A DNA stretch of 64,000 nucleotides from Emiliania huxleyi CCMP1516 (Eukaryota > Haptophyta > Isochrysidales > Noelaerhabdaceae): NCBI RefSeq assembly GCF_000372725.1, contig NW_005201113.1:30638-94637 (forward strand), in the 5' to 3' direction. The notes beneath the pieces are model-generated. The model saw nothing but the letters and a program-made list of their open reading frames with translations, was not told the DNA's origin and ran no database searches. A program made the position numbers and the translations under genes. Position 1 is the first letter of the stretch. Every line of letters begins with the position of its first letter. This document shows positions 1 to 10,692 of this stretch, one piece after another.

Positions 1-578
1 CCGAATCTCAGAGTCAGGAGGCAAAACCGAATACAGTGCCAAAATGACAGACTCAATACTGGCCCTAAAATCCGCCAGCCTGCTGTCTGCTGCCTCTACT
101 CCCAGCCCGACGCCCTGGTCCCGTGCGAGAGCTTCAGGGATCCACACGGGGCCACACACCGGGGCCGTCTAAGTCGATTTGTACCCGGATTTTGAAGATT
201 GTGGCAAAACCGCGGAGTCAAAAAATGCGTTTAATTTGCGCGCCTGCTGTCCGCCGCCTCCGGCGGCGCTCCGCGCCGCTCCGCGGCGCCTGCAGGCGCC
301 TACGGCGCCTGAAGGCGCCTACGGCGCCTGCGGCGCCTCCAGCGCCTGCGGCGCTGCCGCTACGCGGCAGCTCTTGCGCCTACGTCGCAGGGCGCCTGCG
401 GCGCCCACCCCCCCCCGGGAGCCCCCCTCCAGCCGGTAGTGCCAGTGCGCGCCAGTCCCGTGCCTAGTGTATCGTGCGCGCGAGCAAAATTCTCTTTTTC
501 ACCCTCCTTTCAGTCGACCGCTGCCGGGGCCCCCCGGGGCCGCTCGGCCGCTCGGCGGACACCACCCGCCAACGGCAT
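1..578. other. Non-coding left edge with a dispersed GC-rich repeat
   Basis: No convincing gene is seen. From about 166 to 300 the sequence (TTGTACCCGGATTTTGAAG, GCAAAACCGCGGA, then a run of GGCGCC-type words) matches the reverse complement of about 49960-50110, so it is a copy of a dispersed repeat present twice in the window in opposite orientation. The stretch 240-410 is a dense array of GGCGCC and GGCGCCT words. Open frames here arise from GC bias. Confidence 0.5.
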
Positions 579-2975
579 ATGGCCACCAAGTTCCCCGCGC
601 CGAGCTGGGCGACGGAGACCACCCACGCCAACCTCGCGCTCGAAGTGCGGAGCGGCGGGACGCTTCTGCGCCGGCACGAGCTCCCGCGCGGCCGCCGCGT
701 GTTTGTGATCGGGCGGCAGGCGGACGTGGCCGACGTGGTGGTCCGCGACGACGAGACGGCATCGCGGCAGCACTGCGCCATCGTGCCGCGCGGCGAGCGC
801 CTCTACCTCATCGACCTCCGCTCGACGCGCGGCACCTTTGTCGACGGGGCGCGCCTCCCGCCGAACGAGCCGACCGAGCTGTCTCCCGGCGCCAGGCTGG
901 CGCTGTCGGACGCGCCGCCGTACTCGATCGAGCTCGTCGGCCTCCCGCGCGCCGGCCTTGCAGCCGCCTCCTCGGTGCCCATCTCCATGGCGGCGGCGGC
1001 GCACGTGCCGCCCCGGTGCAGCGGTGCCCTCTGGCTGTGAGCAGCGTCTCTTCACACCTGCAGCTGTGAACAGGTGCCGTCCCGGTTCTCGGGCGACCCG
1101 TCCTACTATAACCAAAAGTGGGACCCTGACGCGGCGGCCGCGAGGCGAGACGAGGCGCTTCAGTTGGAGACGAACCTCCGCTGGTCACCGCCTGCGTGGG
1201 CGGTGATGGGGACGGGCGCGAGCCTCGCGGTCAACCTCGTCGAGGGCGGGGAGGTCGTCCAGGCGCTCGGCCTGCGGCAGAGTGATTCGTAGTGGATGGT
1301 TCAGAGTCATTGCTGGACTCTCTGAGCCAGATGACTCAATCTCCCGCTATCTCCCCCAATCTCCCCCAATCTCCCCCAATCTCCCCCAATCTCCCCCAAT
1401 CTCCCCCAATCTCCCCCAATCTCCCCCAATCTCCCCCAAGTACTCCCTGAATCTCCCCCAATCTCCCCCAATCTCCCCCAAGTCTCTCTCAAGTAGTGAA
1501 TGCATCTCAACCAGGCGCTCGACCTGAGCCAGAAGAAGGCGTATGTGCTCGGCCGCTCCCGCGAGCAGGCGGACTACGTCGTCCCAGTCGTGTGTCCTGG
1601 ACACGTCCACGACATGTCCGAGACACGTCGCCGATAGGCGGACTACGTCGTCCCGGACGAGTCGGTCGTGTGTCCGGGACACGTCCACGACATGTCCGAG
1701 ACACGTCGCCGATAGGCGGACTACGTCGTCCCGGACGAGTCGGTCTCGCGGCCGCAAGTACCACACCCCCCCAGAGTCTCGAATCCAGTGTGGGTTCAGC
1801 TCCGTGGGTGGTGTGGTAGGTCTCTCGGCAGCACGCGGCGCTAATGCACGGGCCTCCCGACCCCCCGCGGCCCGGCGAGGCGCACGAGGCGCTTCTCACG
1901 CCGTGGCGCTGCCGCTGCGGCTGGGAGAACCGGCCGACGAACGGCGTCTGTGGCGGAGGCCGCAGGCACGCAATCTCCCACAATCTCCCCCAATCTCCCC
2001 GTCTCTCCCGCAATCTCCCGCCATCTCCCGCCATCTCCCCCGATCTCCCGCTATCTCCCCCAATCTCCCGCAATCTCCCGCTATCCCCCCAATCTCCCCC
2101 AATTTCCCTAAATCTCCCCCAATCTCCCGCAGGCCGTACGGTTGCGGCGTCAACCGCGCCGTCGGCTGTCCAGATTACAGGTGCCCGCCACCGCCGCGCA
2201 GACGGCTCTTCACACCTCTAGCCGTGAGCAGCGTCTCTCCACACCTGCAGCTGTGAACAGGCCCGCCACCGCCGCGCAGACGTCGCTGCACGTGGCGGAC
2301 CTCGCCTCGACAAAAGGCACGTTCCTCGACACGGGCGACGGCGTCTGGCGGCGGCTGCAGCAGCAGACGCCCATACGAGTGCCGCCCGGCGGCTGCCTCC
2401 AGCGGCGCGGCGAGTGCGAGGTGTGAGCAGCGCGTCTTCACACCTGCAGCTGTGAACAGGCGGCCGCCTCCGGCTCGGCGAGTGCGAGACGCTGGTGGTG
2501 CGTCCCGCGCCGCCCAGCCAGCCCGCGCACCATCCGACGCAGAGCATCGTGCCGATGGGCGCCGCCGCCCTCGCGGCGGCTCGAGCCGCCGCGGCGTCGC
2601 GCGCCGCGGAGGACGACAAGACGTCCGCGTACCGAAAGGCGAGCTCTTCCATCCCTTCACTCGTTCATTAGCGCAGCCCGCCGAGGGGCGATCTCTTCAC
2701 TCAGATACCCAGTGCATTCACGCAGCCCGCCTAACCGAAAGGCGATGGAGGCGGCCGCGGCCCTCGTCGCGCCGCCCTCTCGCAAGCACGTCTCGGAAGC
2801 CTTCTCGGCGCTGCCGCCCCCGCCGCCGCCGCCAGACGAAGAGCAAGACGAGGCGGCGGAGGTGGCGGCGGCGGAGGCGGCCCAGCCTGAGCCGGGGTGG
2901 CCCGTGTCGGAGGCGAAGCGGCAGAGGGCGGGACCGGCAGAGGAGGGGTGGGTGGCGTGGGAGCAAGTAGAGTGA
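579..2975 (+). CDS. FHA-domain protein, NIPP1-like first FHA and a second split FHA; 8 inferred exons
   Basis: FHA domains bind phosphothreonine; relatives of this type (NIPP1/PPP1R8) act in nuclear phosphatase and splicing control. The start ATG at 579 opens a first FHA: FVIGRQADVADVVV, SRQHCAI and LIDLRSTRGTFVDG are the GR, SRxH and TxGTF motifs. Inferred exons are 579-1004, 1074-1262, 1515-1568, 1716-1757, 1832 to about 1965, 2261-2398, 2460-2638 and 2742-2975. Exons 3 to 7 together make a second FHA: YVLGRSREQADYVV, VSRPQHAALMH, LHVADLASTKGTFLD, then RLRLGECETLVVR. The tail is Pro/Glu/Ala-rich and ends in WVAWEQVE. Reading frame and motifs are kept at each checked junction, and four of the junctions use GC donors. 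The 3' end of exon 5 is uncertain. The exact role of the protein is not known. Confidence 0.72.
1005..1073 (+). mobile_element. Introner-like element forming FHA intron 1
   Basis: This 69-bp GT-AG intron lies between exons ending ...AAAAH and starting VPSRFSG. The exon after it begins GTGCCGTCCCGG and the intron itself begins GTGCCGCCCCGG, an 11/12 direct repeat (1005-1016 and 1074-1085), so the donor lies in the upstream copy. The body carries GTGAGCAG, CGTCTCTTCACACCT and CTGTGAACAG, shared with other introns in the window. Using the element's own GTGAGC as donor would put the next exon out of frame. Confidence 0.65.
1263..1514 (+). repeat. FHA intron 2 filled with a CAATCTCCCC minisatellite
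   Basis: About 15 copies of a 10-bp unit (CAATCTCCCC) run from about 1340 to 1490. The intron has GC-AG ends and is bounded by CCAGGCGCTCGGCCTG (1259-1274) and CCAGGCGCTCGACCTG (1511-1526), a 16-bp direct repeat with one mismatch. Removing 1263-1514 joins VVQ to ALDLSQKKAYVLG in frame. Confidence 0.65.
1569..1732 (+). repeat. Triplicated exon piece separating two copies of one short intron
   Basis: The 17-bp coding piece GCGGACTACGTCGTCCC occurs at 1569, 1638 and 1716. Between the copies lie two nearly identical spacers containing GGACACGTCCACGACATGTCC-type sequence and ending GCCGATAG. Taking GC-AG introns at 1569-1637 and 1638-1715 (or one at 1569-1715) joins SREQ to ADYVVPDESV in frame with a single copy of the exon piece in the message. 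Confidence 0.7.
1758..1831 (+). mobile_element. FHA intron 4 with short terminal inverted repeats
   Basis: This 74-bp GT-AG intron joins VSRPQ to HAALMH, completing the SRxH motif of the second FHA. It begins with TACCACACCCCCC just inside the donor and carries GGGTGGTGTGGTA near its end, an inverted repeat with one mismatch. That is the look of a very small foldback element that became an intron. Confidence 0.5.
1974..2130 (+). repeat. Second CAATCTCCCC-type minisatellite
   Basis: Degenerate 10-bp units (CAATCTCCCC, CCATCTCCCG, CTATCTCCCC) fill the intron after FHA exon 5. It is the same family as the array at 1340-1490, so two introns of one gene have been expanded by the same satellite. 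Confidence 0.8.
2183..2282 (+). mobile_element. Introner-like element with perfect 22-bp flanking direct repeat
   Basis: Positions 2183-2204 and 2261-2282 are identical 22-bp copies (starting GCCCGCCACC, ending GCGCAGACG). The 56 bp between them begin CTCTTCACACCTCTAG and end CTGCAGCTGTGAACAG; the two ends form an imperfect inverted repeat (about 12 of 16). The core has GTGAGCAGCGTCTCTCCACACCT. The acceptor AACAG at 2256-2260 leads into PATAAQTSLHVADLAS. This is the clearest copy of the family, with element, inverted ends and target duplication all visible. Confidence 0.72.
2399..2459 (+). mobile_element. Introner-like element forming FHA intron 6 (GC-AG)
   Basis: The 61-bp intron starts GCGGCTGCCTCC and the next exon starts GCGGCCGCCTCC. 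Only the GC donor at 2399 keeps the frame (RVPPGGRLRLGECETL); the GTGTGAGC further in would shift it. The body has GGTGTGAGCAGCGCGTCTTC, TCACACCT and CTGTGAACAG. Confidence 0.7.
2639..2741 (+). repeat. FHA intron 7, GC-AG, flanked by ACCGAAAGGCGA
   Basis: ACCGAAAGGCGA occurs at 2631-2642 and again at 2734-2745. A GC-AG intron 2639-2741 joins TSAYRK to AMEAAAALVAPP in frame. Here too the donor sits in the upstream copy. Confidence 0.62.
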
Positions 2976-3507
2976 GGCGTAGAGCGTGAGCAGGCTAGAT
3001 CTCTGGGGGCGACTCCGGACGCGCGGGAGCGTCCGGCTAGGACGACGTAGCTCGTACGGCTTTAGGGAGAGACGCGTTCGCGTAGCAGTAGAGCATCTGT
3101 GAGTGATGTGCGGCCGGTAGCGGTTCCACGACTGTTTGTTCATAAACACAATACTGAAACAATACTGCGGCGTGCGGGTCTCTCGTAAAGCCGTATAGAT
3201 AGCCGTATACGCGAGCGACCCCACAGCCGCCCAGGGCGAAAACGCGAGAGGTAAGGTAAGGTAAGGTAAACTTCTCCACACACACTCGAGGTGGTGGGGC
3301 AAGGGGGGGCAACCCAGGAGCCTCGCGTCTCCACGTCTGACGACAGGAGCCCCACGGCATTCAAAGTGCAAGGCCCAGTGCGCGTGGGTGAGCGGTGTGT
3401 GTGTAGAGGGTTGTCAAACGTTAACTTTGGGCCTCACTCAAAAGTGGCGCACGCGAGCTGCGCGCTTACGAAGCACGAAAGCTGGCAGCTTTCCAGAGCA
3501 GTCAGAA
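2976..3507. repeat. Non-coding stretch with a TTACC-type dispersed repeat
   Basis: No gene is seen. From about 3245 to 3420 (GGTAAGGTAAGGTAA, CTTCTCCACACACACTCGAGG, GCATTCAAAGTGCAAGGCC) the sequence is the reverse complement of about 21265-21415. A related short form (repeated GGTCA, then CACTTCTCCACACATC) is at about 24122-24180. Confidence 0.6.
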
Positions 3508-6500
3508 TCACAAGCTGCGTCTGCTTCCACGGCGGACTCTTTTCGTGACGGTATTGGCGTGCCAACGAAATCGCAGGTACAATGTCGGCAGGGGAGCCAA
3601 CCCTTTCTGCTTCCGTAGGTGAAGCTCTAAGTTGTGCGTGCTGTCCTTCGAGAAGTTGGCCGGGTAACGCTGAAGGCGTCGCTGAAGTTGGCCGGGTACT
3701 TGTGTGAGATTCACGTCGCGGTGCCGACGGAATTTTGCGCCACTCTGTGACAGCATCCATCCCAATTGAGCGTCAACGTAGCCATAACTTCCAGCAAAAT
3801 CCTCATCACTGCCCCCCGCACGCCAGTATGCCTGCCGATGAAAGAGCCAATTGGCCGGGTGTACGCTGCCTATATTCTCGCGGTTGAACATGTGCACGCT
3901 GTCGATGTCTGACCTCTCTGCAAGCCCAAGTAGCCCACGCGCCGCTTGCGGAGTCACCACCACGTCGGCATCTAGTCTCATCGCCCAGCACGTTGTCGCA
4001 GTGTGCATCAGCAGGTTGAGGGCTCCGACGTCATTCCAGGCGATCTTAGGAGGCTGAATTGTCAGCACACGGATCGGATACATCGGCTTGTTCGCACGCA
4101 CCACGGATAGCGCTGAGTGCTCCGACGTCGAGCAGTCGTCCACCACGGTGAAGTGAAACTGCTGCGCCAGGCTCTCAGGCCATGTGGCCCAACCGCGCAT
4201 GATATTGTGGAGTAAGGCCGGGCTGTTGTAGTACAACACGCCGAGCGTCACAATTCGCTGCTCGCAGGCTGATGCCGCGGCAGCAGCGTTAACTTTGCGT
4301 GCCGAACACGCGGCCACGGTGCGCGGCGGCCACCCATCCCCCTGTTCCTGCACATTGCGCGGGGTGTGCTGGTGACTCCAGCGTGGAGAAATGCACAAAT
4401 GGCCTCGGTGCTCCTTACCGCCATCAGCAGTACTTTGGAGCGTTTCCGCTTGCGCTTCAGCAACTGTTGCCATGGCTATGGGCAGCGCACCCGAGAGGCC
4501 TCCTAACCCTTCAGCGAAATCTGAGTCCGGAAGCGCAGTGACGTCTGGCAGCGCAGTTGAGGATGCAGCAAGCGCGGCGCCGCCAGCGGCGGTGACCAAG
4601 CCGCCAGAGACGGTGGCCAAGCAGAGAAGAATGCCGAGCAGGCTGGACCAGCCGAGTCGGCGGGCCTTTGAGTTGCGGCGCCACATCACCGTGCCGACGA
4701 CGGCCAGGGCAGCGGCCGCGGCGGCGACCTGCGGCGGACCCGCCGCGAGCCACGAGAAGGCGCTCGCGAAGAAGCCGGCAAGCGCCGCCGTGCCGGTGAG
4801 GCGCGCCGTGGCGGCGGCGAGGCAGGTGGCCCACGCCGCGCCGCGAGCCCCCTTTCCGCTCGCCGCGGTCGGCCAGGAGGCGCCGCAAGCGATGGCGAGG
4901 AGGATGAGCACGCTTGCGGGCATGAGAAGCGGCGAGCAGCTCACGAGCGAGGACGGATTCGAGGCGACGGCGGGCGAGAAGGCCGAGGACGCCGCCGAGG
5001 CGACGCCGGATGAGAAGGCCGAGGACGCCGAGGCGACGGTAGACGAGAAGGCCGAGGCCACCGCCGTCGGGCTAGGCACGGCGGACGCGCAGTGGCCGAA
5101 GGCGGGCATGCAGACGAGGAGCAGCCACCGGAAGGCGCCCTCGGCCTTCGTGTAGCCGCCCTGCACGCAGTTGGCCGCCGCCTTGAGGGCGGCGCGACCG
5201 CCGGCGCCGCATGTGCCAGCGCCGGCGCCGCATGTGCCAGCGCCGGCGCCGCACGTGCCAGCTCCGGCGCCGCACGTGCCAGCGGCGAATGGCGCCTTGC
5301 CGGACGTGTTCTGCGGCTCGCGGCGCCGGTCCGGGCGGCGGCCGCGGCCGCGGCTCTTGTCAGTCTTCGGCTTGCGCCAGCGCCTTGCCTTGCGCCGGCA
5401 CTTCCTCGAGCGCCGCGACTGCAAGTCCGCCCACTTCTCCCGTCGCTCGGCAATGAGATCGAGCGCGGCCTTCGCCTTCTTGCGAATGCCCTCCCAGTAC
5501 TCGCGCCGCTCGGCGGCCGCGGCCTCAGCCAGCCCCGCGCCCGCGACCGCGCTCAGTGGCTTGGGCGCCACGGGCGCAATGCCGCCGGAGGTGGGGACTC
5601 CCGGCGACGGCGACTTCTTGCCGTCGGCGGGCGTAGCCTGGTAGACGACGCTCTCGCCCAGCCGGCGGACTTCGGCCTCGACGCCGACCACGTAGCCCGG
5701 TCCGGAGCTGCGGGCCGGCGCCGGCTCGCTCTCCCCCACCGCCGTCGGCGTGGGCAGGCCCGGGTAGCAGGTGGTGTCCTGCAAGCGCGATAGGGGCACA
5801 CGGGAAGGGAGATTATTGCCGGTGGGAGAGCGAGGGGTGCCAGGAGAGAATGCTGCGGCGCGCTCACCGCTGGGTCGGGCGGGTTGGAAACGGTCTTGGC
5901 CGGCTTCTCGACCTCCTTTGCAGCCTCCTTGGCGACGGCCCCCTCGGCGGCGGCGGACTTGGCGGCCTCCTCGGTGGCAGACTCCTCGGTGGCGGCGGCC
6001 TCCTCGGTGGCGGCGGACTTGGTGGCGGACTCCTCGGCGGCGGCGGACTTGGTGGCGGACTCCTCGGCGGCGGCGGCGGCGGACTTGGTGGCGGACTCCT
6101 CGGCGGCGGCGGACTTGGCGGCGGACTCCTCGGCGGCGGCGGACTTGGTGGCGGACTCCTCGGCGGCGGCGGCGGCGGACTTGGTGGCGGACTCCTCGGC
6201 GGCGGCGGACTTGGTGGCGGACTCCTCGGCGGCGGCGGGCTTGGCGGCGGCCTCCTCGGTGGCGGCCTCCTCGGCGACGACGGCCTCCTCAGTGGCGGAC
6301 TCCTCGGCGGCGGACTCCTCGATGGCTGCCTCCTCGGACTCCCCCTCGGTGGCGGACTTGGCGGCGGCCTCCTCGGTGGTCGCCTTCTCGGTGGCGGCCT
6401 CCTCGGCGGTCGCCTCCGCGGTGGCCGACTCGGGGTCCTCCTCGACGGCGGCGCTTGGCGGCAACTCCTCGGCGGCGGCGGACTTGATGCCGCACGCCTG

Positions 6501-6960
6501 GGTGAGGGGAGAACACGCAAGTGTGCGGAGACAGGGAGGCCGTAGGGATGATGACAATCCTGGCGTGCGCACACTCACCTCGGCTCCGAGGAGCGAAGGC
6601 GACAGCGACGTGATGCCGACAGGAGCCGTCGGCGCAGACTCGGACGGGACGTCATTGCCGTTGCCGATGACGTCCTCGAGCGAAGCGGGCTTGCCCTCGG
6701 ACGGGATGCCAGCGGCCTCGCCTCCGGCAGCGTTGACGGTCATGTTGCCCGCCAGCGACGCCTGTGTCAGCCAGAAGGCCAGAGGATAAGTCTTGCAGGT
6801 AGGACGAGCGCATTGCCACGTGCAGGTAGGACGAGCGCAGTGCCACGTGCACGCAAACACACGCCTGCTTGTCAGCAAGCGGCCGCGGCGGAGGAGAGAG
6901 CTTGAGCACGAGCTTGTCACCGGCGGCCGGCACGAGCTCGAGTTTGAGCTTGTCGAGCAT
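3508..6960 (-). CDS. Type II membrane protein with a family-2-like glycosyltransferase domain
   Basis: The message starts at the ATG at 6960 (MLDKLKLELVPAAGDKL), as in the paralog at 18336. An Ala/Glu/Lys/Ser repeat region follows (units like EESATKSAAAE), then a Lys/Arg-rich part, several hydrophobic segments (for example FRWLLLVCMPAFG and LLMPASVLILLAIACGA), and a C-terminal catalytic-looking domain. That domain has VTLGVLYYNSPALL, FTVVDDCSTSEHS, the DxD-like MRLDADVVV and DAQLGWMLSQSG, as in GT-A family 2 enzymes that transfer sugars from nucleotide-sugars. Introns 6498-6578 and 5779-5867 have clear GTGAG...CAG ends and match introns of the paralog. A further intron near 6780-6880 is needed to keep the frame. 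The region 4270-4430 may also hold one. Donor sugar and substrate are unknown. Confidence 0.62.
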
Positions 6961-7060
6961 GTTGATCGAGTTCCTGCAGAAGGCTGTGTGTGAAGGACAT
7001 CAAAACTGGCTTGGCTTCGGATCAATCTCGGCGATCAAGCGCCTACGGGATCACTACTAC
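5553..7060 (-). repeat. Segmental duplication, copy 1 (with 17050-18545)
   Basis: Exon and intron sequence from the N-terminal half of the glycosyltransferase-like gene is repeated at about 17050-18350 with high identity, including both introns and the Ala-rich repeats. Upstream, GATCAATCTCGGCGATCA at about 7020 recurs loosely at 18450-18545. Both copies are on the minus strand, about 11.4 kb apart. The Ala-rich part differs in length: copy 1 is longer. Confidence 0.8.
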
Positions 7061-8444
7061 TACGGACTACTCTGCATTGCTGCGAATCCTTTACTGGGTC
7101 GTGGACTACTCTGCCATCGTGCTACTATTATGCTGGAGACTGTGCAGAGCACCACTTTATTGCTGTTCGGACTCCTGAGGCGTCTTTGAGGGGGCGTGGA
7201 GAGAGGAAGGGGGCTCAAGAGGGCCGCACCTACTCGCAGCGTACGCAGCTTGAGGCCCAGCTCGCAAGACGCCGCGGCGGTTCCCCTCGCCCCACCTTGT
7301 TGTGTGGACCTGCGTGCGCACGACGGCGGTCGAGCGTCAGCAGCATAAAATGGGACGAGCATGGCGCGGGTTCGCGTCGGGCCTCGCGGGAGCGCAGCAG
7401 GCATGGAGGCGATTCGCGGCTGCGCGCTGGGCCGTCGCTCTGCCCGCGATCCGGGTGTGCGCCAGATTCGTGTCGCTCGCCTCGGAGCGGGCTGCGCGCG
7501 GGGCGTTCGCAGCAAGGGGGGCACGGGCACGAGCGCGCTGCAGCGCATGGGATGTGGGGCGAAACGGCGGGGCACGCTCGCGCAAAGGCCAACACGCGCC
7601 GCATCGCGCGGGGCGCGGGGAGAGGCGAGGAGCGCCCGCACCCTCGATGCAACAACCGGGGCGCCGTTCATTGAGCTTCGGTGGGAAAACATTCGCAACG
7701 ATATCTTCCGTCTTTGTAGCCTCGGTTCTCGAGGTTCTCGAGGTGGATATCCTTTGGCCGCGTTGGGTAGCGAGGATTGGTGTAACCCGAGCCACGGAGG
7801 CGTGTTTTCTGGCGGCCGACCGTCAGTGCACGGAGTTGCCACTTCTCCGACTGCCCCGGCTAGTTCCCGAGGTCGTCGGGTGTGACCCCTTCGTCCCCCG
7901 AGACCTAGCGCGGGTGGGTTGGAGGGGGCTCGCCCCGTTCCTCCCCATCGGGCCGCGTGAGCGGCCACGCCTCGCAGATTCGTTTTCGCGCCTGGGTCAG
8001 GCGCGCGGGGCATCCCCCGGGTCGCTCGACCAGCGATCCGAAGAGTGGCCGCTATGCGAGGGAAAGAGCGGGGCCCACGGGGTACGCCTCCGTCCGGCCC
8101 CCTCCGAGGGGGGAAGGGAATTGTGGGGTCCCCACGGGCGCCTCAGTTCGGCCCTCCCGAGGGGGGGGAGGGGAGCAAGGGGGTGGGGGGATCGGGGCGG
8201 GGGGGGAGGGGTCTCGGTTTCGTGTGGCTAAGACTTGCCTTTCGGGGAGGGGCCTCAGTTGGAAGGCGAGGCTAGCTCAGCCCTACGTCTTCCCCTCCTC
8301 CCCAGAGGCAGCGAGTAGGCCGCGAGAGGAGCACTCGAGCGCCTATACTTGGGGTGTGCGTGAACAGCGATGGGAAAGGGCAATATGGGGGGCGGGGGGG
8401 GGGGCAGGCGGGCGGCGGGGTTGCAGCAGCTGAGCAGCAGCCGT

Positions 8445-8478
<34 letters not shown>

Positions 8479-9164
8479 CAGCAGCAACAGCGATAGCAGC
8501 CTCGATCCCCTGCGGTGTCATAGTCTTTCAGTCCTATCTAGGCGGCCGCGAGGTTAATATACTGAATAATGGTGTCAAAACACCGGGGGGTGGCTGGCGC
8601 GCAGGCACCTGAGGGGCGTCCGCCAAGCGCGCACTTGGCTCGACGTGTAGCCTCGCGTTTGTGCCCCGTTTATGCGGCTTCCCGTGCCTCCGAGCGTTCA
8701 TTTTAATCCGAACCCGGCGCTTTTCTCGATCGAGAGGTGTAACCTTTGTTTGGCCGCGTTGGGCAAAAGCTGGACGGTCGCGAATGGAGCCGTCTGTATT
8801 CTGGGGGGTATCGGGCGCCTTGGGTGGGGGCGGGGGGGGCTGCACATCTCAGATACGCGCCGGCACAGAATGACACACGTATCAATCAGGCCTGAGGGGG
8901 ACCTGGAGGAGTTGCGGAGCGGCCCGGCCCGCGGCGCTGGCGGGGGGGGCAAGAGGTCCCGCGACGAGCGCCGGCGGGGGGCGCGGCGGGAGCGACGGGG
9001 GGGGGAGGGGATGGAGTCGGAGGATGATGGGGATGGTCCTCTCTGCGAGCACCACGGTGCTCGCGGATTCGACCATCCGCCTGACTACCAGTCCGACGAC
9101 GCCTTCTGTGAGGAGGACGGCGTCTGTGAGGGCGACGGCTTCTAAGCCGTCGCCTTTGCAGTGC
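6961..9164. other. Long GC-rich region without a supported gene
   Basis: Many overlapping open frames occur on both strands, but none shows a recognisable domain or exon structure. A CAG/AGC repeat lies at about 8437-8495. From 8090 to 8400 and from 8940 to 9020 the sequence is G-rich. The segment 9040-9145 (encoding CEHHGARGFDHPPDYQSDD) might be a small coding piece but has no supporting context. Confidence 0.4.
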
Positions 9165-9440
9165 CAGTCCCGTACCCGGTCGTTTGAGGATGGAGATAAG
9201 CTCACGCACGGCCAGCAGGGCGAGGTCGTCGGCCTCACGACCGACGCTATGCACCAAGCTACGGCCTGAAGATGCTCTTCCCAGGGAACAAAGGCCACGT
9301 AAACTGCTCTCTGACCCGGCTCAGCCGCGAGAAGCCGCCGCCTCTCCCGGGCGGTCACGAGACCGGCGAACAGCTGTGTACTGGACGGGCCCGAGCCATT
9401 CGTTTGAGAATGGCGATAAGCTCGTGCACGGCCGTGCGCG
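9165..9440 (+). pseudogene. Broken fragment of a GDKLxHGQxGEVVG repeat module
   Basis: Three frames together contain pieces of one repeated module: FEDGDKLTHGQQGEVVGL, LKMLFPGNKGHVNCSLTRLS, LPGGHETGEQ, VYWTGPSHSFENGDKLVHG. In intact proteins of this type the same order recurs as tandem SH3-like repeats; that is from memory of haptophyte proteins, not a search. Here the pieces fall in different frames, with a shift near 9262 and another near 9375, and the downstream part runs into G-rich sequence. I read it as a decayed copy or a piece of a gene with unseen introns. Confidence 0.45.
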
Positions 9441-10659
9441 GGGCCGGCGTGTGGGGGCGCGGGGAGGTCGGTGGTGGTGTGTGGGAGGTGGGGCGAGAAC
9501 GGAGGAGGCCGGCAGGGATGGTGGGAGGGAGGGGGGGTGACGGTGTCGGAGGGGGTGGCGGGGCGGGAGGCGGCGGGGGCGGTGGCGGCGGGGGCGGCGA
9601 CGGCGGCGGCGGTGGCGAGGGCCACGGAATAGGCGGCACCCAAGGCAGCACGGGCCGCAGAGGCGGCGAGAAGGGCGGTGGCGACGGCTCGGCGAGGGCG
9701 GAGGCAGAGGCGGCGTGGCGGCGCGTCGGAGGCGGTGAGAGCGGAGGGGAGGGCGGTGGGGAGGGCGGTGGCGGTGGCGGCGGCGAGGCCAGTCGCGTGG
9801 GCGGCGGCGAGGCAGGTGGCGGGGCCGGAGGCGGCCCGGAGGGCGGCAGCGGCGGCGCGGCGGCAGCGGCGGCGGGCGGGAGGGTCGTGTCCGTCTCTGA
9901 GCTTTTGCGAGACTTGTGCTTCTATTACCATGATAACAGTCCGTCCCACACAGCTCGAGCCCTACTTTCCTCTCTTCTCTACCATTGTGGGGCTGTTGCT
10001 GCTGGACTGGATTCGGTCTGGGGAAGGTATGGTACCTGTACCCGGCTGTGTCGACCGACCGTGGGGCGGCAGGCGACAGGGCTAGGCCAGTCGTCCCGTG
10101 TGGGTGAGGGGGGCGCGCGAGGTATCTCTCTAACGCGAGGAGTGTCTCTGGCTGTATTACAGAGGGGAGTGGAGCGGGCGGTGGATTCGGTGCTGTGCGG
10201 GTATGGGCGCACCGGTCGGCGAGGGCCTCATCGGGGGTCCGCCTGTGGGCGAGAGGCGTGGCGCGGGGCGGCGAGAGGAGGGCAGGGTTCTCCTCGGGCC
10301 TGTCGCCGTGGCAATGGTCTGGTTGGTCAGCCCATGGAGGTGAGTCGAGGAGTGGGTTCGGTGCTGGGGAGGTATGGGCGTCCCGCTCTCGCAGAGCTGC
10401 GCGGGGGGGGCGCCCATCTGCGGAGGCCTGTCTGCGGAGGAGTAGGTGGTTAGTCGTGCGAGGATCATCAGAAGTGCGAGGCTTTCGGCCGATTATATTA
10501 AATGATATGAGAGGTGAGACTAGTGGGTTTGGCGCCCGTCGGGCTTCTGGCCGACCCCGAGGGGGTGGCTCACATCTGCCGCTCTGCCAGGCCCCTGCAG
10601 GGGCGCCAGCGTTGCGGCAGGTCGCGCGAGTAGGGGACGTCGATACAAAGGCTGGCCGG

Positions 10660-10692
<33 letters not shown>

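Noticed and set aside
123-467. Open frames at the left edge
   Set aside because: They come from GGCGCC-rich repeat sequence and give Ala/Arg/Pro-rich products on several frames.
1037-1073. A 37-bp GT-AG intron using the element's own GTGAGC donor in the FHA gene
   Set aside because: It would join the exons out of frame; the donor at 1005 keeps VPSRFSG in frame.
9272-10453. Long plus-strand open frame of almost 400 codons
   Set aside because: The product is mostly Gly/Ala/Arg from GGC/GGT words and has no domain; only its first 60 codons resemble the GDKLxHG module.
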